From positions 1 through 15,557 of the forward strand of contig CAVBBU010000042.1 in the NCBI GenBank assembly GCA_963593765.1: a stretch of DNA of 15,557 nt, read 5' to 3'. Under the pieces are notes generated by a model. The model did no database searches. It was given only the letters and a program-made list of their open reading frames with translations, and was not told the DNA's origin. The position numbers and the translations under genes were made by a program. This DNA is from CAVBBU01 sp963593765 (lineage in GTDB: Bacteria > Bacillota > Clostridia > Lachnospirales > Lachnospiraceae). How positions within the stretch are numbered: the stretch's first letter is position 1; every line of letters begins with the position of its first letter. Below, in pieces: positions 7,122 through 14,987 of this stretch.

Positions 7122-8258
7122 ATGCCATATATAAAAAAATATTGCAGAGTACTTCTTAATATAATAGTGCCTATAATAATCCTTGCACTTATTATAAGAT
7201 ATGGTATTTGGCTTTTGGTATTTTTTATGCCATTTGTAATTGCTATACTTATAGCTATGGTTGCAAACCCATTAGTGCATTATCTCGAAAAAAGAATAAA
7301 GCTTAAAAGAGAGCATAGCTCAGTAATTCTTATTATACTTGTGCTTGCAGGAATATTTGCAATTATATATTTTGGCGGCAAGTGGGCATTAACTGAAACT
7401 ATATATTTTGCAAAAACGCTTCCTAATATTTATGCTCAGTTTTTAGGAGATCTGGAAGCAGCAAATGCAAGGCTTTCTAATGTATATGCACTATTTCCGG
7501 ATGCAACCAGACAGACTATAAAAAATGTACTTGGAAGTACAGATACCTATATTAGCTCTATAGTACAAAGGCTTGCATCACCTACAGCACAGGTGGCAGG
7601 TGGTGTGATAAGCAGCATACCGGTTGTTTTAGTATATACAGTTGTAAGCATACTTGCTTCATATATATTTATAGCAGACTGCGATAAAATATCAGAATAT
7701 CTAAACAGCCATATACCATATAGTATAAGAAAGTATATTGATTATATTAAAAGGGATATTAGCTATGCGATAGGCGGATATTTTAGAGCACAGTTTAGAA
7801 TACTTTTTGTTGTTGCTTTTATTATGGTAGTTGGACTTGCTATACTTAGAGTACCTTATTATGCTATTATAGGTATACTTGTTGCAGTGCTTGATTTTCT
7901 TCCTGTTTTTGGAACAGGTGCTGTGCTTTGGCCTTGGGCAGCTATAAAGCTTATCGCTGGTGATTATATATATGCGGCAGCTCTTATGGCTATATGGGTA
8001 GTAACTCAGGTCGTTAGGCAGGTTATTCAGCCTAAGATTATGGGAGACTCGCTTGGGCTTTCACCTATATATACGTTGCTTTGCCTTTTCCTAGGCTTTA
8101 AGCTTAGAGGACTTGGAGGTATGATAATTGCTGTCCCTATAGGGATGGTATTTCTCAGGCTTTACAAGTATGGAATTTTCGATGGCTTTATAAATAATAT
8201 AAAAATATTAGTTACAGATATATATAGATTTATGAAGGGCAAGGATATAGAAATATAA
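7122..8258 (+). CDS. ytvI: AI-2E family transporter, YtvI-like membrane protein
   Basis: This 378-residue polytopic protein belongs to the AI-2E_transport family. Family signatures are DFLPVFGTG (258-266), the PKIMGDSLGLSP segment (304-315), and a C-terminal hydrophobic hairpin with LGGMIIAVP (331-339). Two N-terminal TM pairs flank a cytoplasmic basic loop; a soluble stretch lies at about 90-160. The closest subfamily in spore-forming Firmicutes is YtvI, annotated as a sporulation integral membrane protein, and the length fits. Other family members move autoinducer-2 or act as Na+/H+ antiporters, so the substrate here is unknown. GAGAGGA five bases before the ATG supports the start. There are no other sporulation genes in the window. 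Confidence 0.8.
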   Translation: MPYIKKYCRVLLNIIVPIIILALIIRYGIWLLVFFMPFVIAILIAMVANPLVHYLEKRIKLKREHSSVILIILVLAGIFAIIYFGGKWALTETIYFAKTLPNIYAQFLGDLEAANARLSNVYALFPDATRQTIKNVLGSTDTYISSIVQRLASPTAQVAGGVISSIPVVLVYTVVSILASYIFIADCDKISEYLNSHIPYSIRKYIDYIKRDISYAIGGYFRAQFRILFVVAFIMVVGLAILRVPYYAIIGILVAVLDFLPVFGTGAVLWPWAAIKLIAGDYIYAAALMAIWVVTQVVRQVIQPKIMGDSLGLSPIYTLLCLFLGFKLRGLGGMIIAVPIGMVFLRLYKYGIFDGFINNIKILVTDIYRFMKGKDIEI

Positions 8259-8276
8259 ATTTTCAAAGGAGATATT

Positions 8277-9602
8277 ATGACTAAGGAAGATATATTTGAT
8301 ATTGTTGAAAAAGAGGGAGTTGAATTTATCAGACTTCAGTTTACAGATATGTTTGGAATACTTAAAAACATAGCTATAACTGCAAGTCAGCTTGAAAGAG
8401 CCCTAGATGGTAAATGCATGTTTGATGGCTCAAGCGTGGATGGCTTTGTATGTATAGAGGAGTCTGATATGTATCTTAAGCCTGACTTAGATACCTTTGA
8501 GATATTTCCTTGGAGACCACAGCAGGGAAAGGTTGCTAGAGTTTTTTGTGACATATATACCCCTGATGGCAGTGAGTTTAATGGAGATCCTAGATATATA
8601 CTTAAAAAATATATTAAAAAAGCAAAGGATCTTGGCTTTGATATAAAGGTAGGACCTGAGTGTGAATTTTTCCTATTCCATACAGACGAGCATGGAGATC
8701 CTACAACTGCGACAAAGGAGAGAGCAGGATACTTTGATGTAGGCCCGCTTGACCTTGCGGAAAATGTTCGTAGAGACATAGTTATGAATATGGAGGACAT
8801 GGGCTACGAGCTGGAAGCATCTCACCACGAGGCAGCACCTGCCCAGCATGAGATTGATTTTAAATATTCTGATGCTCTTTATAGTGCAGATGAGATTATG
8901 ACCTTTAGAATGGCTGTAAAGGTTCTTGCAAAAAGGCATGGACTTCATGCTACATTTATGCCTAAGCCAAAGGAGGGCTGTAGTGGCAGCGGAATGCATA
9001 TAAATATATCTCTTACAGATAGCAGTGGCAAAAATATTTTCTCGGATTCTAATGATAAGAATGGACTTAGCAGCAAGGCATATAGCTTTATGGCAGGAAT
9101 ACTTTCACACATGAAGGAAATGATGCTTATAACTAATCCTATAGTTAATTCATATAAGAGATTAGTTCCCGGATATGATGCACCTATATATATAAGCTGG
9201 AGTGCTAAGCCTAATAGAAGTGCACTTATAAGAATACCTTCGCAAAGAGGAGAGGATACCAGACTAGAGCTTAGATGCCCTGATTCGGCTTGCAATCCTT
9301 ATCTTGCACTTGCTGTAATTATAGCGGCAGGACTTGATGGAATAGAAAAAAATCTAAAGGCACCTGATAGCATAGAAGCAAATATGTTTGACTCTGAAAC
9401 AGAAAACAAGCTAAAGAACATAGACTGCCTGCCGACAACTCTTGGTGAGGCTATAGCAGAGTTTAGAAAAAGTGAATTTGCAAGGCAGGTATTAGGTGAG
9501 CATACCTATAATAAATATATAGAAGCAAAGCAGCTAGAGTGGGATAGATATAATCGCTCTGTAAGCAGCTGGGAGGCTGAGGAATACCTATATAGATATT
9601 AA
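8277..9602 (+). CDS. glnA: Glutamine synthetase, type I (GSI-alpha)
   Basis: GlnA makes glutamine from glutamate, ammonia and ATP. The 441 residues match the B. subtilis-type dodecameric enzyme. Conserved sites are FDGSS (49-53), metal ligands in GPECEFFLF (Glu128, Glu130), HHEAAPAQHEID (183-194), GSGMH (His241), NSYKRLVPGY (291-300) and the RLELRCPD strand. There is no sign of the adenylylation-site region of GSI-beta. Compared with my recollection of the B. subtilis sequence, Arg62 is Cys59 here, the flap Glu304 is Asp301, and one extra residue (Pro312) lies in the SAKPNRS loop. Arg62 and Glu304 matter for glutamine feedback in that enzyme. AAAGGAGA (8265-8272) supports the start. An ANTAR regulator follows after 17 bp, a link typical of clostridial nitrogen control. 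Confidence 0.97.
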   Translation: MTKEDIFDIVEKEGVEFIRLQFTDMFGILKNIAITASQLERALDGKCMFDGSSVDGFVCIEESDMYLKPDLDTFEIFPWRPQQGKVARVFCDIYTPDGSEFNGDPRYILKKYIKKAKDLGFDIKVGPECEFFLFHTDEHGDPTTATKERAGYFDVGPLDLAENVRRDIVMNMEDMGYELEASHHEAAPAQHEIDFKYSDALYSADEIMTFRMAVKVLAKRHGLHATFMPKPKEGCSGSGMHINISLTDSSGKNIFSDSNDKNGLSSKAYSFMAGILSHMKEMMLITNPIVNSYKRLVPGYDAPIYISWSAKPNRSALIRIPSQRGEDTRLELRCPDSACNPYLALAVIIAAGLDGIEKNLKAPDSIEANMFDSETENKLKNIDCLPTTLGEAIAEFRKSEFARQVLGEHTYNKYIEAKQLEWDRYNRSVSSWEAEEYLYRY

Positions 9603-9619
9603 AATTCTAAGGAGTATAT

Positions 9620-10168
9620 ATGGCAGAGATTGTAGTTGCTTGGCCAAAGCTAGGCGAAGCAAAGGTAATCAAAAACATACTCGTTAAGAATGGATATTCG
9701 TGCTTAGGTATAGAAACCTCAGGCTCAAAGGCTATAAGCCTTGCAGATAGCCTCGGCGGTGGAATACTTATATCTGCATATAGCTTTGAAGATATGATAT
9801 ACTCTGATATCAGAGAAAATCTTAGTGACAGATATGATATGCTTCTTATTTGTAATCCGGGGAGGATAACTGAGGGCTTAGATGAGGGTGTTATCTTTCT
9901 TCCGCTTCCTCTAAAGGTGCATGAGCTTTGTGATACACTGTCCATGATAGAGGATACCAGAGCAAGAAAAAGACGACTTAGGAGAAATACAAAGCCTGTT
10001 AGAAGCAGTGAAGATGTCAAGGTTATATCTAATGCGAAGTCTCTTCTTATGGACAGAAATCATATGAGCGAGGATGAAGCACACAGATATCTACAAAAAA
10101 CAAGTATGTCTAATGGCTGTAACCTAGTTGAGACAGCACGCATGGTTATAAGCCTAAAAAGATTATAG
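9620..10168 (+). CDS. ANTAR-domain RNA-binding regulator with degenerate receiver
   Basis: ANTAR proteins (AmiR, NasR, NasT, EutV) bind paired hexaloop RNA hairpins and prevent transcription termination, often at nitrogen genes. In this 182-residue protein the last 55 residues carry the ANTAR pattern: I136, AKSLLM (139-144), MSEDEAHRYLQKTSM (149-163) and VETARMV (170-176), predicted as three helices. The N-terminal part (1-115) has a receiver-like length and beta-alpha rhythm. It lacks the phosphoacceptor aspartate (GGILISAYS at that strand) and the conserved Lys-Pro near the end (FLPLPLK instead), so control by phosphorylation is unlikely. A basic linker, RARKRRLRR (114-122), separates the domains. 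AAGGAG five bases before the ATG fixes the start. Position after glnA suggests nitrogen regulation; the signal is unknown. Confidence 0.88.
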   Translation: MAEIVVAWPKLGEAKVIKNILVKNGYSCLGIETSGSKAISLADSLGGGILISAYSFEDMIYSDIRENLSDRYDMLLICNPGRITEGLDEGVIFLPLPLKVHELCDTLSMIEDTRARKRRLRRNTKPVRSSEDVKVISNAKSLLMDRNHMSEDEAHRYLQKTSMSNGCNLVETARMVISLKRL

Positions 10169-10177
10169 GAGAATTAT

Positions 10178-11002
10178 ATGAAGTTTGTTAAGATGCAAGG
10201 AATTGGCAATGATTATGTATATATAGACTGCTTCAAGTACAAGGTGCATGACCCCTGTAATGTAGCAAAAATAGTTAGTGACAGACATTTTGGTATAGGC
10301 TCGGACGGTCTTATACTTATATGTCCGTCTGATCATGCAGATGTTCGTATGGATATGTATAACCTCGATGGCTCTAGGGGAGAGATGTGTGGAAATGGAG
10401 CTAGATGCGTTGCAAAATATGTATATGACATGGGATATGTATCTAAGGAAAGCTTTACTATGGAAACTATGAAAAAGGATGTATATATTACTGTACATCC
10501 AAAGGATGGTAAGGCAGATACTATAACCATAGACATGGGCGAGGCAGTTCTTACTACTGATATGCAAGAGGACATATGCATAGATGGCTTTGATACAAAA
10601 TTCATAGGTGTAGATGTAGGAAATCCGCATGCGGTATACTATGTAGAAGATAGAGCTAAGCTTGAAAGCCTTGACCTAGATAAAATAGGACAGGGATATG
10701 AATGTCATCCAAGATTTCCAAATAGAGTTAATTCAGAATTTATCGTAGTAGAGGATAAGAATAATCTATACATGAGAGTGTATGAGAGGGGAAGTGGTGA
10801 GACGCTTGCCTGCGGAACGGGAGCATGTGCCAGTGCATATGCAACCATGAAGCTGGGACTTTGTAATAGCAAGGTAACTATGCACCTTAGAGGCGGAGAG
10901 CTTACAATAAGCCTTGATAAAAATAATAATCATATATATATGACAGGACCGGCAAAGCTAGTTTTTACTGGGGAAATGTATATAGAAGGAGAGGACAACT
11001 AA
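10178..11002 (+). CDS. dapF: Diaminopimelate epimerase DapF
   Basis: DapF converts LL-diaminopimelate to the meso form, used in peptidoglycan cross-links and as the lysine precursor. The 274 residues show both halves of the pseudo-symmetric fold with the two catalytic cysteines: MCGNGARC (Cys71) and ACGTGACA (Cys212). Also present are KMQGIGNDYVYID (5-17), GIGSDGL (39-45), DVGNPHAVYY (146-155) and PNRVNSEFI (181-189). Length is as usual. AGGAGA, overlapping the stop of the ANTAR gene, serves the ATG nine bases after that stop. dapL follows one base after its stop, so the two steps LL-DAP synthesis and epimerisation are coupled. Confidence 0.97.
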   Translation: MKFVKMQGIGNDYVYIDCFKYKVHDPCNVAKIVSDRHFGIGSDGLILICPSDHADVRMDMYNLDGSRGEMCGNGARCVAKYVYDMGYVSKESFTMETMKKDVYITVHPKDGKADTITIDMGEAVLTTDMQEDICIDGFDTKFIGVDVGNPHAVYYVEDRAKLESLDLDKIGQGYECHPRFPNRVNSEFIVVEDKNNLYMRVYERGSGETLACGTGACASAYATMKLGLCNSKVTMHLRGGELTISLDKNNNHIYMTGPAKLVFTGEMYIEGEDN

Positions 11003-11003
11003 T

Positions 11004-12221
11004 ATGTATAAGCTTAATGAGAATTACAACAAATTGCAGGGCAGCTATCTTTTTTCAACAGTTGCAAGGAAGGTTCGGGAGTATCAGGAGAAGCATCCGG
11101 ATGCAGAAATCATTCGCCTTGGAATAGGCGATGTTACCCAGCCTATAGCACCAACTATTATAAAGGCACTTCATGATAGCGTAGATGAGATGGCAAAGGC
11201 TGAGAGCTTCCACGGATATGCACCTGACCTTGGATATGCATTTCTTAGAGATATAATTGCAAAAAAGGATTATGCTGATATAGGCTGCAAGGTAGATGCA
11301 GATGAGATATTTGTATCTGATGGAGCAAAGTCAGATACAGGTAACTTTCAGGAGCTTTTTGATGTAGATAATAAAGTAGCTATATGCGATCCGGTATATC
11401 CTGTATATATGGATTCAAATGTTATGGCAGGTCGCTGCGGAGATTTTGATACAGCAACAGGAAGGTATTCAAAGGTTATTTATATGCCAACTGTTGCAGA
11501 AAATAATTTCTGCCCAGACTTCCCTAAGGAAAATCCAGACATTATATACCTTTGCAGTCCGAACAATCCTACAGGAACAGCACTTAATAAGGATCAGCTA
11601 AAGAGCTGGGTTGACTATGCGCTTAAGGTAGGAGCTATAATTCTTTTTGACGGTGCATATGAAGCATATATAACAGAGGATGATATACCACATTCTATTT
11701 ATGAGATAGAGGGAGCTAGAGGCTGCTGCGTGGAGTTTAGATCATTTTCAAAGAAGGCTGGCTTTACAGGACTTAGACTTGGATATACTGTAGTTCCTAA
11801 GGATATTAAGCTTGGCGATACATCGCTTAATGCAATGTGGGCTAGAAGACATGGAACAAAATATAATGGTGCTCCTTATATTATCCAAAGAGCAGGCGAG
11901 GCTTGCTACAGTGATAGCGGAGAAAAGGAGATTAGAGGTCAGATAGAAAAGTATCAAAAGAATGCTGCTTATATAGCAAGTGGTCTTAAGGAAGCTGGAT
12001 ATGAGGTATATGGTGCGATCAACTCACCTTATATATGGCTTAAGACTCCGGGAGGCATGACTAGCTGGGATTTCTTTGATATGCTTCTTGATAAGACACA
12101 TGTAGTCGGAACACCTGGCTCTGGCTTTGGACCTAGTGGCGAGCATTACTTTAGACTTACTGCATTTGGCAGCTATGATAATTCTATTAAGGCAATAGAC
12201 AGAATAAAGAAGATAGGATAA
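11004..12221 (+). CDS. dapL: LL-diaminopimelate aminotransferase DapL
   Basis: DapL turns tetrahydrodipicolinate directly into LL-diaminopimelate with glutamate as amino donor, bypassing the succinylase or acetylase routes. The 405-residue protein has the subfamily N-terminus (NENYNKLQGSYLFSTV, 5-20), the RLGIGDVTQP segment (38-47), CSPNNPTG (184-191), FDGAYEAY (215-222) and the PLP lysine in SFSKKAGFTG (Lys250). These separate it from generic aspartate aminotransferases such as the one at 5920. The length is normal. AAGGAGAGGA inside the end of dapF gives the ribosome site. Together with dapF it supplies meso-DAP, implying an A1-gamma type peptidoglycan, though the wall type itself is inference. 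Confidence 0.96.
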   Translation: MYKLNENYNKLQGSYLFSTVARKVREYQEKHPDAEIIRLGIGDVTQPIAPTIIKALHDSVDEMAKAESFHGYAPDLGYAFLRDIIAKKDYADIGCKVDADEIFVSDGAKSDTGNFQELFDVDNKVAICDPVYPVYMDSNVMAGRCGDFDTATGRYSKVIYMPTVAENNFCPDFPKENPDIIYLCSPNNPTGTALNKDQLKSWVDYALKVGAIILFDGAYEAYITEDDIPHSIYEIEGARGCCVEFRSFSKKAGFTGLRLGYTVVPKDIKLGDTSLNAMWARRHGTKYNGAPYIIQRAGEACYSDSGEKEIRGQIEKYQKNAAYIASGLKEAGYEVYGAINSPYIWLKTPGGMTSWDFFDMLLDKTHVVGTPGSGFGPSGEHYFRLTAFGSYDNSIKAIDRIKKIG

Positions 12222-12225
12222 GCAG

Positions 12226-13056
12226 ATGAAAAAATTTATTTCTACAGTATGGGGGATTATCTATCCGCAGATCATATATGGAGCTGTCAGCTCAATAATT
12301 CAGCTTGCATTTTTAGGGGCACTCTTTATATATGAATTTTTTACAGGCAAGATAGATGCCCTTAGTGTTTTTGCTAGCAATATAATGCTTCTTACAGGAC
12401 TTGCTGCTCTCTTTGCTATACCGATTTTATCTTATGTATATATAAGAAATAAAAAAAGAGAGCTTGGAAAGCCTAGCTATATATCGCCAAGCTTTATTAC
12501 ATGCATCACATGTATCTTAGGTGCAGCAGGAGCAGCTGTAGTATGTAATCTTATTACGGCAGTTATATTTACAGGATATAAGGATGTAGCCTTTGATGAA
12601 GTAAATGAGATTATATATGGAAGCAACTTTTATACAGCCATACTTGCCGGGGTAATTCTTGGACCTATAGCAGAGGAGCTTATATTTAGAGGAATTATAC
12701 ATAGAAAGATTGCATATAATTACAATTCTATAGCGGCGATAATAATAACAGCGATAGCCTTTGGAATATTCCATGGCAATGTCACGCAGGGTGCTTATGC
12801 CTTTTTGATGGGGCTTATGCTTTCTTATGCCTACTTTGTTACAGATAGGATTTGGGTTTGTATGCTGATGCATATATCGGCTAATATGATTTCATTTGTG
12901 GCATCAGGTATATTAGATAGCGAGGATGAGCTTGCTATAGCTATATGTGTAGTTGTAATTATTATATGTGTTATAAATATTGGCTTTATGGTACATAGGC
13001 TTATAAAGCATTATAAAAAATCTCGTAAGGAGCTACTAGAAAATGAAACTACTTAG
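12226..13056 (+). CDS. CPBP family intramembrane metalloprotease homologue
   Basis: This 276-residue protein has about seven or eight hydrophobic helices. The CPBP (Abi) motifs are complete: EELIFRG (Glu150, Glu151, Arg155), FGIFHGN (His183) and MLMHISANM (His216, Asn220). These match the glutamyl protease family of Rce1 and bacterial relatives, which may process membrane proteins or protect against bacteriocins. The substrate is unknown. An AGGA site overlaps the end of dapL, with four bases between the two genes. The last 14 bases overlap the next gene in another frame, implying translational coupling with the glycosyltransferase. Confidence 0.88.
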   Translation: MKKFISTVWGIIYPQIIYGAVSSIIQLAFLGALFIYEFFTGKIDALSVFASNIMLLTGLAALFAIPILSYVYIRNKKRELGKPSYISPSFITCITCILGAAGAAVVCNLITAVIFTGYKDVAFDEVNEIIYGSNFYTAILAGVILGPIAEELIFRGIIHRKIAYNYNSIAAIIITAIAFGIFHGNVTQGAYAFLMGLMLSYAYFVTDRIWVCMLMHISANMISFVASGILDSEDELAIAICVVVIIICVINIGFMVHRLIKHYKKSRKELLENETT

Positions 13057-14062
13057 TATAGCAATACCATGCTATAATTCTGCAGCATACATGAGACATT
13101 GCATAGATTCGCTGCTTGTAGGCGGTGATGAGGTAGAGATACTTATAGTTAATGATGGCTCTACAAAGGATGATACTGCAGCTATAGCAGATGAATATGA
13201 AGAAAAATATCCTAATATATGTAAGGCTGTCCACAAGGAAAATGGCGGACATGGCGATGCAGTATGCGTAGGACTTGCTCATGCAAACGGAATATATTTT
13301 AAGGTGGTTGATTCAGATGACTGGGTAGATAAGGAGTCTTACCTTAAAATTTTATCTAAGCTTAGAGAGCTTGTAAAAAGAGGCGAAAACATAGATGTAA
13401 TGATCAGCAATTTTGTTTATGAAAAGGAGGGTGCTGAGCATAAGAGAGTAATGAATTATAGGAAGGTGCTTCCTATAGATACTATATTCACTTGGGATGA
13501 TATAGGTAGATTTCTTCCGGGACAGTATATACTTATGCATTCTGTTATATATAGAAGACAGCTTCTTATAGACTGCAAGCTTTCACTTCCAAAGCATACC
13601 TTCTATGTGGACAATATTTTCGTTTATGAGCCGCTTCCATATGTAAAGAAGCTATACTATATGGATGTTAATTTCTATAGATATTTTATAGGAAGAGAAG
13701 ACCAGTCTGTTAATGAAAAGATAATGATAGGACGTATAGACCAGCAGTATACAGTTACAAGGCTTATGCTAGGCTACTACGATCCATATAAGATATCCAG
13801 CAAAAAGCTAAGAAGATATATGATACTTTATCTTGAGATTATGATGGTTATCTGCTCTATACTTGCTATAAAGTCTGAGGATGATGAAAATATGAAAAAG
13901 AAGGCCGAGCTTTGGGCTGAGCTTAAAAAGCAAAATCCTAGATTATATATTAGGCTACGATATGGCATTTTAGGACAGGGCGTTAATCTTCCAAGTAAGG
14001 CAGGAAGAAAGATAAGTATAGAGGGTTATAAGATAGCACAGAGGTTTTATGGGTTTAATTAG
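13043..14062 (+). CDS. Family 2 glycosyltransferase
   Basis: This is a GT2 enzyme of the GT-A fold with 339 residues. The nucleotide-sugar binding pattern is clear: IPCYN (8-12), VNDGS (36-40), ENGGHGDAV (66-74) and the metal-binding VDSDDW (89-94). The C-terminal half carries a conserved-looking HTFYVDNIFVYEPLPYV segment (185-201) and FIGREDQSVN (215-224). One hydrophobic stretch (about 260-276) might touch the membrane, but there is no clear TM anchor. The sugar and acceptor cannot be told; an envelope polysaccharide or teichoic acid is plausible. AAGGAG (13027-13032) ten bases before the ATG supports the start, inside the CPBP gene. It is the last gene of the run and is followed by the terminator at 14150. 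Confidence 0.9.
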   Translation: MKLLSIAIPCYNSAAYMRHCIDSLLVGGDEVEILIVNDGSTKDDTAAIADEYEEKYPNICKAVHKENGGHGDAVCVGLAHANGIYFKVVDSDDWVDKESYLKILSKLRELVKRGENIDVMISNFVYEKEGAEHKRVMNYRKVLPIDTIFTWDDIGRFLPGQYILMHSVIYRRQLLIDCKLSLPKHTFYVDNIFVYEPLPYVKKLYYMDVNFYRYFIGREDQSVNEKIMIGRIDQQYTVTRLMLGYYDPYKISSKKLRRYMILYLEIMMVICSILAIKSEDDENMKKKAELWAELKKQNPRLYIRLRYGILGQGVNLPSKAGRKISIEGYKIAQRFYGFN

Positions 14063-14149
14063 ATTTGTTGCGAGAAGGTAGTAAGTTGGTTCTAAATATA
14101 CTTGAATAAGTGTATGAGAAGGAAGTTTACTATGGTATAGAAGTAGAGT

Positions 14150-14180
14150 AAAAAAGCAATCGCTAGGCGATTGCTTTTTT
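14150..14180. terminator. Bidirectional terminator between GT2 and PAP2 genes
   Basis: GCAATCGC (14156-14163) and GCGATTGC (14167-14174) form an 8-bp stem with a 3-base loop, flanked by six A on the left and six T on the right. It works in both directions. On the minus strand the stem is also the last codons of the PAP2 gene, whose TAG stop falls at the loop (14163-14165). Confidence 0.92.
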
Positions 14181-14837
14181 CTTGTCTTTATTTCTAACAA
14201 TAACAGGTGCTTGAACCTTAGAATATACAAAGAGGTATACAAAGTATGCCATTAGTATTCCGCCGGCAACGTCTAAAACCGAATGTTGCTTTAAGCACAA
14301 TGTTGAAATACATATAAGGATCATGATTATAGAAGAGGTTACATGCATATATAGCTTTTTCCCAAGTGTCTTAGAATGAATTATAGCTATATGTGTTCCT
14401 ATAGCATTTAGAACATGTATGCTTGGAAATACGTTGGTATTTGAATCTATATAATAAAGTCTTGATACGAGATAAGCTGCCCAGTTTTTACTGCCGTCTA
14501 TTGCTGGCCTAAAATCAGTTCCGTTATGGAATATAGTACAAATAAGCAGTGACAGACTCATACCTATACTTAGGAACATACAAAATCTAAAGAAGTCCTT
14601 TTTGTCATTATAATAGAAGAATACCAATGTGGCTAATATATATATAGGCCAAAAGGCATATGGTATTATAAAATATTCGCAAAATGGTATAAGATCATCT
14701 AGCTCTACATGCATAATGTGATAGTTGTTTGTAACAGTAAGCTCGAGATACTCAAACCATAGCATATACAATATAAAGTATGCTATTACATAGAATAATC
14801 TATGCTTAGTAAAAAAAGGCTCTAGTTTTTCTAGCAT
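14163..14837 (-). CDS. PAP2-family membrane phosphatase
   Basis: This 224-residue polytopic protein has about six TM helices and the PAP2 active-site pattern: FRP (109-111, motif 1), FPSIH (137-141, motif 2) and KQHSVLDVAGG (His185, Asp189, motif 3). The KQH form is closer to the PAP2_3 or inositol-phosphoceramide-synthase-like branch than to undecaprenyl-pyrophosphatase BcrC, but the substrate is not certain; a lipid phosphate is likely. A weak AGAGG site lies about ten bases before the ATG at 14837, behind an extended -10 promoter at 14869-14897. It converges with the glycosyltransferase gene and its 3' end doubles as the terminator hairpin, so the C-terminus ends in KKKAIA. Confidence 0.85.
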   Translation of the reverse strand: MLEKLEPFFTKHRLFYVIAYFILYMLWFEYLELTVTNNYHIMHVELDDLIPFCEYFIIPYAFWPIYILATLVFFYYNDKKDFFRFCMFLSIGMSLSLLICTIFHNGTDFRPAIDGSKNWAAYLVSRLYYIDSNTNVFPSIHVLNAIGTHIAIIHSKTLGKKLYMHVTSSIIMILICISTLCLKQHSVLDVAGGILMAYFVYLFVYSKVQAPVIVRNKDKKKAIA

Positions 14838-14868
14838 TTTTGTAACCTCTGTTCATTTTCTTTGATGA

Positions 14869-14897
14869 AGTATAGCATAGTTACATAATTCGGGCAA
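14869..14897 (-). promoter_or_regulatory. Extended -10 promoter for the PAP2 gene
   Basis: On the minus strand, TTGCCC (14892-14897) lies 17 bases before TATACT (14869-14874), with TG one base ahead of the -10 (TGCTATACT). It lies about 30 bases upstream of the ATG. Confidence 0.7.
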
Positions 14898-14958
14898 GCA
14901 GGTTTGTTCTTGTTTAAATGTATAAAAAAATATACAAGCAAATAAGATACTGAAAAAT

Positions 14959-14985
14959 AAAAAGCCCCACATCGGGGGCTTTTTT
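14959..14985. terminator. Rho-independent terminator of the tRNA operon
   Basis: GCCCC (14964-14968) pairs with GGGGC (14975-14979) around a 6-base loop, extended by five A/T pairs on the outside. On the minus strand it begins almost directly after the tRNA-Met 3' end and is followed by TTTTTATTTTT. The + strand also has a T-run, so it can stop reading in both directions. Confidence 0.93.
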
Positions 14986-14987
14986 AG

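Noticed and set aside
8160..8276. A separate glnA promoter within the end of ytvI
   Set aside because: Several TATA-like strings occur, but none is paired with a -35 at 16-18 bases, and the base composition makes such strings expected by chance.
8259..8276. ANTAR antiterminator or glutamine riboswitch ahead of glnA
   Set aside because: The gap is only 18 bases, and no hexaloop hairpin or terminator is visible there or in the other intergenic stretches.
9607..10630. Antisense frames opposite the ANTAR and dapF genes
   Set aside because: The composition is low in complexity and there are no recognisable domains; both opposing genes have intact motifs and ribosome sites.
14063..14149. A small gene or RNA between the glycosyltransferase and the terminator
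   Set aside because: No ribosome site with an open frame of useful length and no stable structure; it looks like a plain 3' untranslated region.
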